Part shown: positions 16,712-25,951 of the stretch, one piece after another
Layout: each line of letters opens with the position of its first letter
Position numbering within the stretch: position 1 is the first letter of the stretch
Assembly: GCA_002083635.1 (NCBI GenBank)
Contig: MSXP01000003.1
Coordinates: 124,001 to 188,000, forward strand
DNA: 64,000 nucleotides
DNA from: Proteobacteria bacterium ST_bin12
GTDB taxonomy: Bacteria; Pseudomonadota; Gammaproteobacteria; Burkholderiales; Methylophilaceae
Reading direction: 5' to 3'
The notes under the pieces: generated by a model
Databases searched by the model: none
What the model saw: only the letters and a program-made list of their open reading frames with translations
Told to the model about the DNA's origin: nothing
Made by a program: the position numbers and the translations under genes

Positions 16712-18343
16712 TTATTCGTTCATTGCTAGCATGACCGCTTCTGCCACCCTAATACCATCTACGCCAGCGGATAAAATACCGCCTGCATAACCTGCGCCCT
16801 CACCACATGGATACAAGCCTTTGGTGTTAATGCTTTGCAAGCTGTTGTCATCACGTTTTATACGAATAGGGCTGCTAGTGCGCGTTTCTACACCTGTTAA
16901 CAAGCCATCGGCTAAATCGTAACCTTTAATTTGCTTTGCAAAAACAGGTATCGCCTCACGAATCGCCTCAATCGCAAAAGCTGGCAGGCTGGATTCTAAA
17001 TTGGTCAGATGCACGCCAGGTGTGTAAGACGGCACTACTTCACCAAACTGTTCAGACGGCTTGTTGGCTAAAAAGTCACCAATCAATTGCGCAGGCGCCG
17101 CATAATTACTACCACCCAGCACATAAGCGTGGCTTTCCAATTTGCGCTGTAATTCCATACCAGCTAGTGGGTTGTCAGGATAATCTACTTCAGGCGTAAT
17201 ACCCACCACAATACCTGCATTGGCGTTACGTTCATTGCGGCTGTATTGGCTCATGCCATTGGTCACAACGCGGCCTTCTTCAGACGCCGCTGCCACAACC
17301 GTGCCGCCTGGGCACATGCAAAAACTGTACACGCTGCGACCATTGCTGGCATGATGCACCAATTTATACTCGGCCGCGCCCAGCTTGCTGATTAAATCTT
17401 CAGAATAGCTACTGCCATAACGCGCTTTATCAATCAGCGATTGCGGATGTTCAATGCGGAAGCCGATTGAAAACGGCTTGGCTTCTACAAAAATACCTTT
17501 ACGATGCACCATTTCAAAAGTATCTCGTGCGCTGTGGCCCACTGCCAAAATGACATGATTAGCCGCGATATGCTCACCATTCGCCAGAACTACACCTTTA
17601 ATTACTTTATTTTCAATCTCAATATCATCCACGCGCGCGCCAAAACGAATCTCACCGCCCAGCGCAATAATCGTGTTGCGCATAGTTTCAACCATACCCA
17701 CCAAGCGGAAAGTGCCAATGTGCGGATGGCTAAGGTATAAGATTTCTGGCGGTGCGCCAGCGGCAACAAACTCTTGCAACACCTTGCGGCCGTAATGTTT
17801 GGGGTCTTTAATCTGGCTCCACAATTTACCATCCGAAAAAGTACCTGCGCCACCCTCACCAAACTGCACGTTTGATTCTGGGTTGAGTGTACTTTTGCGC
17901 CATAAACCCCATGTATCTTTTGTGCGCTCTTTTACCGCTTTGCCGCGCTCAAGCACAATCGGCTTGTAGCCTGCTTGCGCTAAAATCAAAGCAGCAAAAA
18001 TGCCAGCAGGCCCAAAACCTATCACAATAGGGCGACTTTTAAGCTGTGCTGGCGCGCTGGCCACAAATTGATAATTAGTGTCAGGCGTTGGCTTTACATG
18101 TGGGTCTTTTTTAAGTTTGGCTAATACTTTTGCCTCACCGTTAATCACTACATCTAGCGAATACACCAGCAATATCGCATTCGATTTACGTGCATCGGTA
18201 CCGCGCTTAAAAATGCTAAAGCTGAGTAAATCCGCCGCATTAATCGCCAGCTTTTTAATCACAGCCGCTCTAATTTCAACATCGGTATGGCCTTCTTCGG
18301 CGGATGTTGCTAGCGGTAATTTGATTTCAGTTATGCGTAGCAT
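16712..18343 (-). CDS. FAD-dependent dehydrogenase (COG2509-type)
   Basis: The 543-residue flavoprotein has a small N-terminal domain (about residues 1-95), then a dinucleotide-binding motif VIGFGPAGIFAALILAQAGY with the acidic end ERGKAV. Downstream it has the FGEGGAGTFSDGKL signature and a C-terminal GLYPCGEGAGYAGGI segment closing the FAD site. These features mark the bacterial family of large FAD-dependent dehydrogenases (COG2509) related to geranylgeranyl reductase/BaiN types. The physiological substrate is unknown. It lies between hda (57 bases upstream) and chaA on the minus strand. Confidence 0.88.
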   Translation of the reverse strand: MLRITEIKLPLATSAEEGHTDVEIRAAVIKKLAINAADLLSFSIFKRGTDARKSNAILLVYSLDVVINGEAKVLAKLKKDPHVKPTPDTNYQFVASAPAQLKSRPIVIGFGPAGIFAALILAQAGYKPIVLERGKAVKERTKDTWGLWRKSTLNPESNVQFGEGGAGTFSDGKLWSQIKDPKHYGRKVLQEFVAAGAPPEILYLSHPHIGTFRLVGMVETMRNTIIALGGEIRFGARVDDIEIENKVIKGVVLANGEHIAANHVILAVGHSARDTFEMVHRKGIFVEAKPFSIGFRIEHPQSLIDKARYGSSYSEDLISKLGAAEYKLVHHASNGRSVYSFCMCPGGTVVAAASEEGRVVTNGMSQYSRNERNANAGIVVGITPEVDYPDNPLAGMELQRKLESHAYVLGGSNYAAPAQLIGDFLANKPSEQFGEVVPSYTPGVHLTNLESSLPAFAIEAIREAIPVFAKQIKGYDLADGLLTGVETRTSSPIRIKRDDNSLQSINTKGLYPCGEGAGYAGGILSAGVDGIRVAEAVMLAMNE

Positions 18344-18400
18344 GACATGGGTTAAAATTACTTATCATGTTGTTTATCTTATCGTTTATATTAAAAAATA

Positions 18401-19009
18401 CTAATCGTTTAAATCTAAATTGAGTTGTAATAGCTTACGCAACATAGGCACCGTAATTGGTTTTTGCATGGTTAGCGACCATTCATCTACCGCATCCAGC
18501 GTTGCCATTAATGTGGGTAAATCGCGTCGCAAATATCGCAGGCAATAATCCACTACTTCATCGGGTAATTTCATGCCGCGTTCAAAAGCATGCTGTTTAA
18601 GTGCAGTGGCTTTTTCCATATCATTCAATGGTTGTAACTGATACACCAAACCCCAAGCCAAGCGCGTTGCAACATCATCACGCAAACCCATCTGTGCAGG
18701 CGCGTGCAAACCGGCGGTAATCATCCATTCGCCCGCTTCTTTGCGCCGATTATATTGGTTAAATAAATCAATTTGTGCATCGTTACTGAGCAAATACACG
18801 TCATCAACTATGCTGGCGCCAATTGCTTGGCAGGCTTGCAGCAAATGACTTTTGCCAGAGCCAGATTCGCCCCACAGATAAATAAACTGGGGATTTTGGC
18901 CATTAACCGCCGCTTGCAGGCTTGAAAGCGCTTCTGCATTGCGACCCACTACAAAATTTTGCAGTGTAGGCGGTGCGGCAGGTTTAATGTCTAATAGCAG
19001 TTGCTTCAT
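18401..19009 (-). CDS. hda: Hda, DnaA-related regulator of replication initiation
   Basis: The 202-residue AAA+ protein is homologous to the central domain of DnaA without its DNA-binding domain. Seen are FVVGRNAEALSSLQAAV, the Walker A motif WGESGSGKSHLLQA, a Walker B-like IVDDV, and the sensor region RDDVATRLAWG. Hda with the DNA-loaded sliding clamp stimulates ATP hydrolysis by DnaA after initiation. The N-terminal QLLLDIKP resembles the clamp-binding motif of Hda (QLSLPL type). Its position next to perM and divergent purM is the standard betaproteobacterial neighbourhood. Confidence 0.92.
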   Translation of the reverse strand: MKQLLLDIKPAAPPTLQNFVVGRNAEALSSLQAAVNGQNPQFIYLWGESGSGKSHLLQACQAIGASIVDDVYLLSNDAQIDLFNQYNRRKEAGEWMITAGLHAPAQMGLRDDVATRLAWGLVYQLQPLNDMEKATALKQHAFERGMKLPDEVVDYCLRYLRRDLPTLMATLDAVDEWSLTMQKPITVPMLRKLLQLNLDLND

Positions 19010-19080
19010 GCAATATTTGCTTGAAAAATAGGGTTAAGTACCCAGTTAAACGGGTTAGTTAAGTGATTTACAGCTAGCCA

Positions 19081-19106
19081 AATTATTTAAGATAATTATT
19101 TAAGAT
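19081..19106. repeat. Perfect 13-bp tandem duplication at the perM stop
   Basis: AATTATTTAAGAT occurs twice in direct succession (19081-19093 and 19094-19106). The second copy contains the stop codon of the perM-like gene (19096-19098). It looks like a simple tandem duplication in AT-rich DNA. Confidence 0.7.
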
Positions 19107-20202
19107 AAGCGTCACTGTCTAAATAGCTGTCTTTAGTGTGGCGCAGGCCAACGGCGATTGCTGCGCTGACTGGCAACGCCAGCAGTACGCCAACAAATCC
19201 GAACAATTGCCCACCAGCAAGCAAAGCAAAAATTACCACAACTGGATGCAAGCCAATACGATCACCCACCAATTTAGGCGTAATAAAATTACTTTCAACT
19301 AGCTGCCCTATACCAAATACCATTAAAACTGGGATTAACTGGCCGATACTGGTGAATTGTAATGCGCCTACTAACAATGCCAAGCCCATACCAATTGCTG
19401 GGCCTAAGTAGGGTATAAAACCCAACAAGCCTGCAATAATACCAATTGGCAACGCCATATCCAGCCCTGTCATCCAAAGGCCAACTGCATAAAACACGCT
19501 CATCATCACCATTACGGTAAATTGCCCGCGTAAAAATTCAGCCAGCATTTGGTCTATTTCTTGGGCGAGCTCAGTGGTTTTGCCCACAATATGACGTGGA
19601 ATCAAATTGCCGATGCCTTTCATCAACTCATCCCAATCGCGCAACAGATAAAAAAGCACTACTGGCAATAACAATATATTAGCAACCACGCCAATAAGCG
19701 CCATGCTATTGGTGCCAGCTGTTTTAAGCACATCGCCTAATATACCGCCTGCCGTTTTCCAGTTTTTGGTGATAATTTCTTGAATTTGCGCGCTATCAAT
19801 CGCCAAACTAATGCCAAAGTGTTTTTGTAGAAAAGGCTCAGCTGTGGCGCGAATATTGGTAATTACGTTAGGTAATCGCTCAATAATGAGCAAAGATTCT
19901 TTTTGCAAAACAGGGATAATAATTAAAAGTAGCAAAGTAATAACACCCATAATTGCCATCATCACTAGCACTGTTGCGGTTGTGCGGCCAAATTGATACT
20001 TTTTGTAACCCAATACACTTAGCCTATCCACCAATGGGTCGCACATGTACGCCAAAATGGCTGCCGTTAAAAACGGGGTGAGCACTGGCAACAAAAAATA
20101 CAGCAGCAGCAAAAAAACTGCACTTAAAATTAACCAACGGTTATCTGCAACAATATTGCTATCTTGCAGTTTATTACGACTGTTTTTTGGTTGATTAGCC
20201 AT
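19096..20202 (-). CDS. perM: AI-2E family transporter / PerM-like permease
   Basis: The 368-residue protein has paired N-terminal membrane helices, a middle soluble stretch (about 90-160) and a C-terminal group of helices with the family motif FIPYLGPAIGMGLALLVGAL. LVGDRIGLHPVVVIFALLAGGQLFGFVGVLLALPVSA follows in two conserved blocks. These are marks of the AI-2E/TqsA/PerM family. Substrates are diverse or unknown. It is divergent from purM and upstream of hda, an arrangement conserved in Betaproteobacteria. Confidence 0.9.
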   Translation of the reverse strand: MANQPKNSRNKLQDSNIVADNRWLILSAVFLLLLYFLLPVLTPFLTAAILAYMCDPLVDRLSVLGYKKYQFGRTTATVLVMMAIMGVITLLLLIIIPVLQKESLLIIERLPNVITNIRATAEPFLQKHFGISLAIDSAQIQEIITKNWKTAGGILGDVLKTAGTNSMALIGVVANILLLPVVLFYLLRDWDELMKGIGNLIPRHIVGKTTELAQEIDQMLAEFLRGQFTVMVMMSVFYAVGLWMTGLDMALPIGIIAGLLGFIPYLGPAIGMGLALLVGALQFTSIGQLIPVLMVFGIGQLVESNFITPKLVGDRIGLHPVVVIFALLAGGQLFGFVGVLLALPVSAAIAVGLRHTKDSYLDSDAYLK

Positions 20203-20234
20203 GGTTAATTTGAATGGTTAAATTGAATAGTGAG

Positions 20235-20264
20235 TTAAAATGCGAGATAAGTTAAAATTATACT
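20235..20264 (+). promoter_or_regulatory. Possible promoter of purM
   Basis: A TATACT -10 box (20259-20264) has a weak TTAAAA -35 box (20235-20240) at an 18-base spacing. An AAGTTAA/TTAACTT inverted repeat (20249-20255 and 20264-20270) straddles the -10 box and could be an operator. Confidence 0.35.
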
Positions 20265-20308
20265 TAACTTGAATAAATACATTGCAATTAATTGAATCGA
20301 GAACAGTT

Positions 20309-21355
20309 TTGAATACCAATAATCCCACAAACTCTATTAGTTATCGCGACGCAGGCGTTGATATGGAAGCAGGCGATGCTTTAGTAGAGCAAATTAAGCC
20401 CTATGCTAAACGCACTATGCGTCCAGAAGTTTTGGCTGGCATTGGCGGTTTTGGCTCATTGTTTGAAATGCCTAAAAAGTTTAAAAATCCTGTGTTGGTT
20501 TCTGGCACCGATGGTGTGGGTACTAAACTAAAGCTAGCTTTTGAGCTAAATAAGCATGACACAGTTGGCATTGATTTAGTCGCCATGAGCGTGAACGACA
20601 TTTTGGTGCAAGGCGCAGAGCCGCTATTTTTCTTAGATTATTTTGCTTGTGGCAAGTTAGAAGTAGGTACAGCGGCACAAGTGATTAAAGGTATTGCAGA
20701 AGGCTGCGAGCAATCGGGTTGTGCGCTAGTGGGTGGCGAAACGGCAGAAATGCCAGGTATGTACCCAACGGGCGAATATGATTTAGCGGGCTTTGCGGTG
20801 GGTTGTGTGGATAAAGAAAAAATCATCAACGGCTTAAGCATTGCGGCGGGTGATGTGGTGCTGGGTTTGGCTTCAAGCGGCGCACATTCCAATGGGTATT
20901 CATTGATTCGTAAGCTGATTAGCAATTCTGGCATTGATTTCGAATCCGACTTTTATGGCAAAAAATTCAAAGATGTAGTAATGGCGCCAACCAAAATTTA
21001 TGTGAAATCGTTGCTTAAGTTAATTGAAGCCTTACCTGTAAAAGGTATGGCGCATATTACAGGCGGCGGTATTACAGAGAATATTCCACGCGTTTTACCG
21101 GCTGGCTTAACCGCAGAAATCAGCGCAACAAGTTGGGAATTACCGCCTTTATTCAAATGGCTGCAAGCGCAAGGCAATATCACCCATAGCGAGATGTACA
21201 GAACCTTTAACTGTGGTATTGGCATGGTTGTGATTATGGCGAAAAGCGATGCGGCAGCCGCTAAAAAACTGCTAGAAGCGGCAGGTGAAACGGTGTACGA
21301 AATCGGCAGCATTCGTGCACAAAACGCCAATGAGGCACCTACCGTTGTTGTTTAA
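20309..21355 (+). CDS. purM: Phosphoribosylformylglycinamidine cyclo-ligase (AIR synthetase)
   Basis: The protein (348 residues from this start) makes aminoimidazole ribotide in purine synthesis. Landmarks are ISYRDAGVDMEAGDALV, the ATP-binding GTDGVGTKLKLA, GGETAEMPGMY and MAHITGGGITENIPRVLP. No ATG occurs before the conserved region. The frame has TTG codons at 20282 and 20309; the second is preceded by GAG at a suitable distance and gives an N terminus matching the length of known PurM proteins, so I prefer it. The usual partner purN does not follow; DUF3108 genes do. Confidence 0.96.
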   Translation: MNTNNPTNSISYRDAGVDMEAGDALVEQIKPYAKRTMRPEVLAGIGGFGSLFEMPKKFKNPVLVSGTDGVGTKLKLAFELNKHDTVGIDLVAMSVNDILVQGAEPLFFLDYFACGKLEVGTAAQVIKGIAEGCEQSGCALVGGETAEMPGMYPTGEYDLAGFAVGCVDKEKIINGLSIAAGDVVLGLASSGAHSNGYSLIRKLISNSGIDFESDFYGKKFKDVVMAPTKIYVKSLLKLIEALPVKGMAHITGGGITENIPRVLPAGLTAEISATSWELPPLFKWLQAQGNITHSEMYRTFNCGIGMVVIMAKSDAAAAKKLLEAAGETVYEIGSIRAQNANEAPTVVV

Positions 21356-21415
21356 GCAGACAACGTATCTACAAGGTGTGCGTTAAATAGCTTTATTCAA
21401 TCATTTGGAAAATAA

Positions 21416-22123
21416 ATGTTAAAGCTCAGCCAATGGATAATTTTTATTTGTGTTGCCGTTTATGGTGTAGTGGTGCAAGCGACACCAAAAAATATTCAAC
21501 TGGAATATGAAGTCACCAGCGATGGCAAACTGTTTGCAAATGTGGTCGAAAAATTTAGCCAAGATGGCAGCGCATACAAAATTGAATCGGTAACAAAAGG
21601 CGTTGGCGTATATGCATTGCTAGGCGAGCGCAAACTATCTAGCAGCGGAAGCGTGACCAAGCAAGGTTTAAAGCCTAAACATTTTGAGCTGCACCAAGGC
21701 GACAGCAAAAAGAAGTCATTAATTAGCGATTTTGATTGGGCAAAAAATACGCTGAATATGCAGGTTAAGGGCGAAATTAGGACACAGGCTTTAGAAAAAG
21801 GTACGCAAGACCTACTGAGTTATGCTTATCAGTTTATGTTTATGTCTACCAAAGCGCGAGCTGCAAATGCGATTAATGTGACATTAACCACCGGTAAAAA
21901 GCTGAATCAATACCAATACAAAATCATCGCGCGCGGCCTAAAATTAAGCTCGGCAGGCAAAGATTTCAAAACCTTACATATCGCCAATGCGCCAGCAACA
22001 GGTGATGATAAAAAACAGTTATGGTTAGCAGAAGATCAATATTATTTACCCGTTCAGTACAAGTTAACAGACGAAGATGGTGCGAATTTTGAGCAAACGC
22101 TAACCAGCATACATGTGGAATAA
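21416..22123 (+). CDS. DUF3108 domain protein, exported
   Basis: The 235-residue protein has an N-terminal signal peptide (hydrophobic residues 7-22) and a DUF3108 domain filling the rest, read from GTQDLLSYAYQFMFM, TTGKKLNQYQY, FKTLHI and LWLAEDQYYLPVQY. DUF3108 proteins are periplasmic or envelope proteins of unknown function, built of beta strands and common next to purine and rRNA-methylation genes in Betaproteobacteria. The stop overlaps the start of a second, longer DUF3108 gene by 11 bases, so the two are likely made together. Confidence 0.85.
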   Translation: MLKLSQWIIFICVAVYGVVVQATPKNIQLEYEVTSDGKLFANVVEKFSQDGSAYKIESVTKGVGVYALLGERKLSSSGSVTKQGLKPKHFELHQGDSKKKSLISDFDWAKNTLNMQVKGEIRTQALEKGTQDLLSYAYQFMFMSTKARAANAINVTLTTGKKLNQYQYKIIARGLKLSSAGKDFKTLHIANAPATGDDKKQLWLAEDQYYLPVQYKLTDEDGANFEQTLTSIHVE

Positions 22124-23204
22124 CATTGCAGAAATCATTAAAGACACCAGCACTAAAAGACTAGCGCTAGCCACTGTTTTTTCTGTTTTATTGCATGCCT
22201 ATTTGGTCGGCAGTTTTGATTTGCGTCTGCCAAGCCTCAAAAATGAAATGCACACCATTGAGGCGAGCTTGCAAAGACCAAAAGTGGTTTTGAATGAGAT
22301 CGTTAAAGAACCGATAGTCGAAGAACTAATCGCACAAGAAGAGCCAGTTGTTGCGCCTTTGCCGCAAGAAATGACGCAAGAACCACTGCCTGCAACAGAA
22401 CCACAGGTAACAGATTTAACGGCACAAACGTTGAACGCAGCAGAGCCAATTGCAACCGTAACACCAGTTGAAACAGTGCTATCAGATAATGTTGATGTAG
22501 CGCAAACCGAGCCACAGCCAATTGATGCTGGCTTGGTTATTAATGAAAACGCCTATCAATATGTGGAAACAGAGTTTGATGTCAGAACTGAGATAGATGG
22601 TGCCGCAGAGGGTACAGCCAAAATTGTATTCAATTTAATGGATGGGCAGCAATACCACTTAACCAGTTTGATTAAACCACAAGGCTTGGCTGCATTAATT
22701 GTGTCTGATTTAGTGCAAACTAGTGAAGGTCAGCTCACCAAGAGTGGCTTGCAACCGTTGAGTTATCTATACCAGTACGGCAATAAAGTAGATAAAACTT
22801 ACAGTGCTAAATTTGATTGGCCAAATAAAACTGTCAACTTAACCACTGCCAAAGGCACAAAAATAGAAGAAATCACAGACGGCACGCAGGATTTGCTCAG
22901 CTTTATGTATCAATTTATGTATGTTGCACCGCTAGAGCGTATGCAAATTAGCATTGCGACAGGCAAAAAACTGGCAACTTATGATTACAGTTTTGGTGGC
23001 GAAGAGAGTATTAGCATTCCGATGGGTGAATTAAAAACTATCCATATTATTCACGATAACGAAAATTCAGATGAAAAAACAGAGCTTTGGCTGGCAGTCG
23101 ATTATCAATATTTACCAGTAAAAATTCGGAAAATAGAAAAAAACGGTAAAGTGTACGAACTAGCTGCAAAGCTCATTACTACTGCAAGACCCACGCTCAA
23201 TTAA
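22113..23204 (+). CDS. DUF3108 protein with TonB-like membrane anchor and Pro/Glu-rich linker
   Basis: The 363-residue protein begins with a short cytoplasmic tail and one membrane helix (about residues 17-34) containing SVLLH (Ser24, His28), the Ser-x3-His spacing seen in the TonB transmembrane helix. A Pro/Glu/Gln-rich periplasmic linker (about residues 50-135) follows, and then a DUF3108 domain with GTQDLLSFMYQFMYV, TGKKLATYDY, LKTIHI and LWLAVDYQYLPV. These motifs match the preceding protein, so the pair is a tandem duplication with divergent N termini. No exbB/exbD is nearby. Function is unknown. Confidence 0.83.
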   Translation: MWNNIAEIIKDTSTKRLALATVFSVLLHAYLVGSFDLRLPSLKNEMHTIEASLQRPKVVLNEIVKEPIVEELIAQEEPVVAPLPQEMTQEPLPATEPQVTDLTAQTLNAAEPIATVTPVETVLSDNVDVAQTEPQPIDAGLVINENAYQYVETEFDVRTEIDGAAEGTAKIVFNLMDGQQYHLTSLIKPQGLAALIVSDLVQTSEGQLTKSGLQPLSYLYQYGNKVDKTYSAKFDWPNKTVNLTTAKGTKIEEITDGTQDLLSFMYQFMYVAPLERMQISIATGKKLATYDYSFGGEESISIPMGELKTIHIIHDNENSDEKTELWLAVDYQYLPVKIRKIEKNGKVYELAAKLITTARPTLN

Positions 23205-23228
23205 CTTTAAGATATTTAAGATAATAAT

Positions 23229-24701
23229 ATGACCCCAAATTTACTGCGCCAAGCAGCGATGTTGCTTACTAATTTGCTGGATTTTAATAGTCCAGCCGAT
23301 GCCAAATTAGGCGACTTTTTCCGCAATAATCGCGAACTAGGCACCAAAGATCGCGCCTTTGTGGCAGAAAGTGTGTATGGCGTCTTACGTCGCTTACGTT
23401 ATTTAAGCGCGGTTACCGCAAACGAAGAAAACGACCCGGACGATGCGCGTAAATTGATTTTGGCGTGGCTATTGCGCGTGCAGGGTAAAAGCATCCGTGA
23501 GTTAGAGCCTATTTTAAATGAGCAGCAAACCGAGTGGGCACATGTAATTAAAGCTAAATCTACTCAAGACTTTCCGCTACCTGTGCAGGCCGATGTGCGC
23601 GATTGGTTGTGGAATAAATTAGTAGCGCAATACGGCGAAACTGAAGCATTAACAATATGCCGCAGTATGTTTGAGCAAGCTGCGCTTGATTTGCGTGTGA
23701 ATACTATTAAAGGTACGCGCGAAGAAGTGTTGGCGCGCATGCTGGCCGAAAATACCATTAAAGACAATGTGATAGAAGTAACGCCGTATTCACCTATCGG
23801 TATTCGCATGGGAGCGCGCTTAAACATCAGCAAGCACGTACTGTTTGAAGCGGGCAAGATTGAAGTGCAAGATGAAGGCAGCCAGTTATTGGCCTATTTA
23901 GTCGCACCAAAACGCGGCCAAATGGTGGCAGATTTTTGTGCAGGCGCAGGCGGAAAAACGCTGGCAATTGGCGCTTTGATGAAAAATACAGGCCGTTTGT
24001 ATGCATTTGATATTTCAGAAAAGCGCTTGTTTAATTTGGGCAAGCGCCTCAAACGTTCAGGCTTATCTAATTTGCATGCACAAGTCATTAGCTCTGAAAC
24101 CGATCCTAAATTAAAACGACTTAACGCTAAATTTGACCGAGTTTTAGTCGATGCACCGTGTAGCGGATTTGGTACATTGCGCCGCAATCCCGATTTAAAA
24201 TGGCGGTTTGAAGAAGCAGATATTGCTGAACTGAATGTCAAACAAACCAATATTCTGGCACGCGCCGCCAAGCTAACCAAAACTGGCGGTCGCTTGATTT
24301 ACGCGACTTGTAGTTTGTTAAAAGATGAAAATGAAACGATTGCCGAAGCCTTTTTAGCGGCAAATCCCGATTTCAAATTAGTACCCGCCAACACCGTTTT
24401 AAGTCATCAGCAAATTAAACTGGATACGGGCGATTATTTAAAACTGCTGCCGCACTTGCATGGCACCGACGGTTTCTTTGCCGCTGTATTTGAAAAAGTG
24501 AATCCAACCGATAATGCCGTAAAAATGTCGCCAGAAATTGTTGAAGAGGCAGCAGAGTTGATAGAGCATATTAAAGCAGCTGTGGCGGATGAAGTAGAAG
24601 AGCAGGACGCAACACCTAAGAAAAAAGTAGTTGCCAAAAAAGCGTCATCTACAAAAGTAAAAGCGGCAGCACCAAAAACCAGCAAAGCAGATAAAGTCTA
24701 A
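23229..24701 (+). CDS. RsmB/NOP-family RNA (cytosine-5) methyltransferase
   Basis: The 490-residue protein has an N-terminal NusB-like helical region (about 1-150), then an AdoMet-dependent methyltransferase domain with ADFCAGAGGKTLAIG, DAPCSGFGTLRRNPDLKW and YATCSLLKDENE. The two Cys residues, in PCSG and TCSL, are the catalytic pair of m5C methyltransferases. The extra C-terminal tail (about 456-490) is rich in Lys, Ala and Val. RsmB methylates 16S rRNA; whether this one is the true RsmB or another NOP-type enzyme is not certain. It starts 24 bases after the DUF3108 gene. Confidence 0.9.
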   Translation: MTPNLLRQAAMLLTNLLDFNSPADAKLGDFFRNNRELGTKDRAFVAESVYGVLRRLRYLSAVTANEENDPDDARKLILAWLLRVQGKSIRELEPILNEQQTEWAHVIKAKSTQDFPLPVQADVRDWLWNKLVAQYGETEALTICRSMFEQAALDLRVNTIKGTREEVLARMLAENTIKDNVIEVTPYSPIGIRMGARLNISKHVLFEAGKIEVQDEGSQLLAYLVAPKRGQMVADFCAGAGGKTLAIGALMKNTGRLYAFDISEKRLFNLGKRLKRSGLSNLHAQVISSETDPKLKRLNAKFDRVLVDAPCSGFGTLRRNPDLKWRFEEADIAELNVKQTNILARAAKLTKTGGRLIYATCSLLKDENETIAEAFLAANPDFKLVPANTVLSHQQIKLDTGDYLKLLPHLHGTDGFFAAVFEKVNPTDNAVKMSPEIVEEAAELIEHIKAAVADEVEEQDATPKKKVVAKKASSTKVKAAAPKTSKADKV

Positions 24702-24707
24702 ATAGTC

Positions 24708-25940
24708 ATGAAAGCGCCTAGTTTAAACACGCAAATTTTACTGGGCGCATTTTTCGGCGTTTTAGTTGGCTTATATTTTCAAAGCATAGGTGCGCAATCC
24801 AGCCTTGTCAAAGGCGGTTTATACGCATCCGGTTTGGTTGGTACGCTGTTTATCGATTTACTCAAAATGATTTTAATTCCGCTGGTATTTTGCAGTATCG
24901 CGGTGGGAATCGCCAATCTACGGCAACACAGCCAAATGCATCGCGTTTGGGTCACCACTTTAGCTTTCTTTGCTTTTACTATGGCAATTGCTGTGGCCTT
25001 GGGTTTGTTTGCTAGCAATTATTTTGAGGCAGGTAAAGGGCTTGAAATTGCTATGTTTGCCGATTCTATGCAAAACTTTCAAGCACAACAATTACCGTTG
25101 CCTGAGTTTTTCGCCCAGTTTTTGCATGGCCTATTTATGAATCCTTTTGCGGCTTTGGCAAACGGAAATGTGCTGGCGGTTGTGATATTCGCGCTGATTT
25201 TAGGCATAGCCTTAGTAATGGGCGGTGAGCGTTATAAGAATATTTTAGGCTTATTGCAAGAAGGCTTAGAGCTCACTATGCGTGTTGTCGGCTGGGTAAT
25301 GGTGCTGGCGCCGTTTGGTATTGCCGCTTTATTAATTAAATTAGTCGCCACCCAAGATGCCGCCATGCTGGGCACCATGACAAAATTTATGACAGTGGTG
25401 GTTGGCACTACCTTGCTGCATGGCGTGGTGATATTGCCGCTGCTACTGTATTTAATTACAGGTAAAACACCACTATGGTTTTGGCGCGGTGCGCGTGAGG
25501 CGCTTATTACGGCGTTTGCCACTAGCTCAAGCAGCGCTACATTGCCTGTTACCATGCGTTGCACCACCCAACACTTGCACGTAAAACCAGAAATTGCCGG
25601 TTTTGTAGTGCCGCTGGGCGCCACCATGAATATGGATGGCACCGCTTTATATGAGGCGGCGGCAGCTTTGTTTATTGCGAATTTAGTGGGTATTGAACTT
25701 AGCTTGATGCAGCAATTAATCGTCTTCTTCACCGCCATGATAGCCGCCGTTGGCGCACCAGGTATACCAAGCGCAGGTATGGTGACCATGGTGATGGTAT
25801 TGCAAAGTGTAGGCTTACCAGCAGAAGCGATTGCCATTTTGCTGCCAATCGATAGGCTACTGGATACCATACGCACCACTGTGAATGTACAGGGCGATAT
25901 GATTGGTAGTTTAGTTGTACAAAAATTAGTGAATAGATAG
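24708..25940 (+). CDS. Dicarboxylate/amino acid:cation (Na+ or H+) symporter
   Basis: The 410-residue protein has about eight membrane helices plus two re-entrant loops. The first hairpin carries the serine-rich ATSSSSATLPVTM, the next helix NMDGTALYEAAAALF (the NMDGT sodium site), and the second hairpin AAVGAPGIPSAGMV. These are diagnostic of the DAACS (GltP/DctA) family, which takes up glutamate, aspartate, C4-dicarboxylates or neutral amino acids. The exact substrate cannot be read from sequence. It follows the methyltransferase gene by 6 bases and precedes a GNAT gene by 11. Confidence 0.93.
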   Translation: MKAPSLNTQILLGAFFGVLVGLYFQSIGAQSSLVKGGLYASGLVGTLFIDLLKMILIPLVFCSIAVGIANLRQHSQMHRVWVTTLAFFAFTMAIAVALGLFASNYFEAGKGLEIAMFADSMQNFQAQQLPLPEFFAQFLHGLFMNPFAALANGNVLAVVIFALILGIALVMGGERYKNILGLLQEGLELTMRVVGWVMVLAPFGIAALLIKLVATQDAAMLGTMTKFMTVVVGTTLLHGVVILPLLLYLITGKTPLWFWRGAREALITAFATSSSSATLPVTMRCTTQHLHVKPEIAGFVVPLGATMNMDGTALYEAAAALFIANLVGIELSLMQQLIVFFTAMIAAVGAPGIPSAGMVTMVMVLQSVGLPAEAIAILLPIDRLLDTIRTTVNVQGDMIGSLVVQKLVNR

Positions 25941-25951
25941 TCAGAATTAGC

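Noticed and set aside
25232..25879. 215-codon open frame antisense to the DAACS symporter gene
   Set aside because: It lies wholly opposite a well-supported gene, and its composition reads as a reverse-frame shadow without recognisable motifs.
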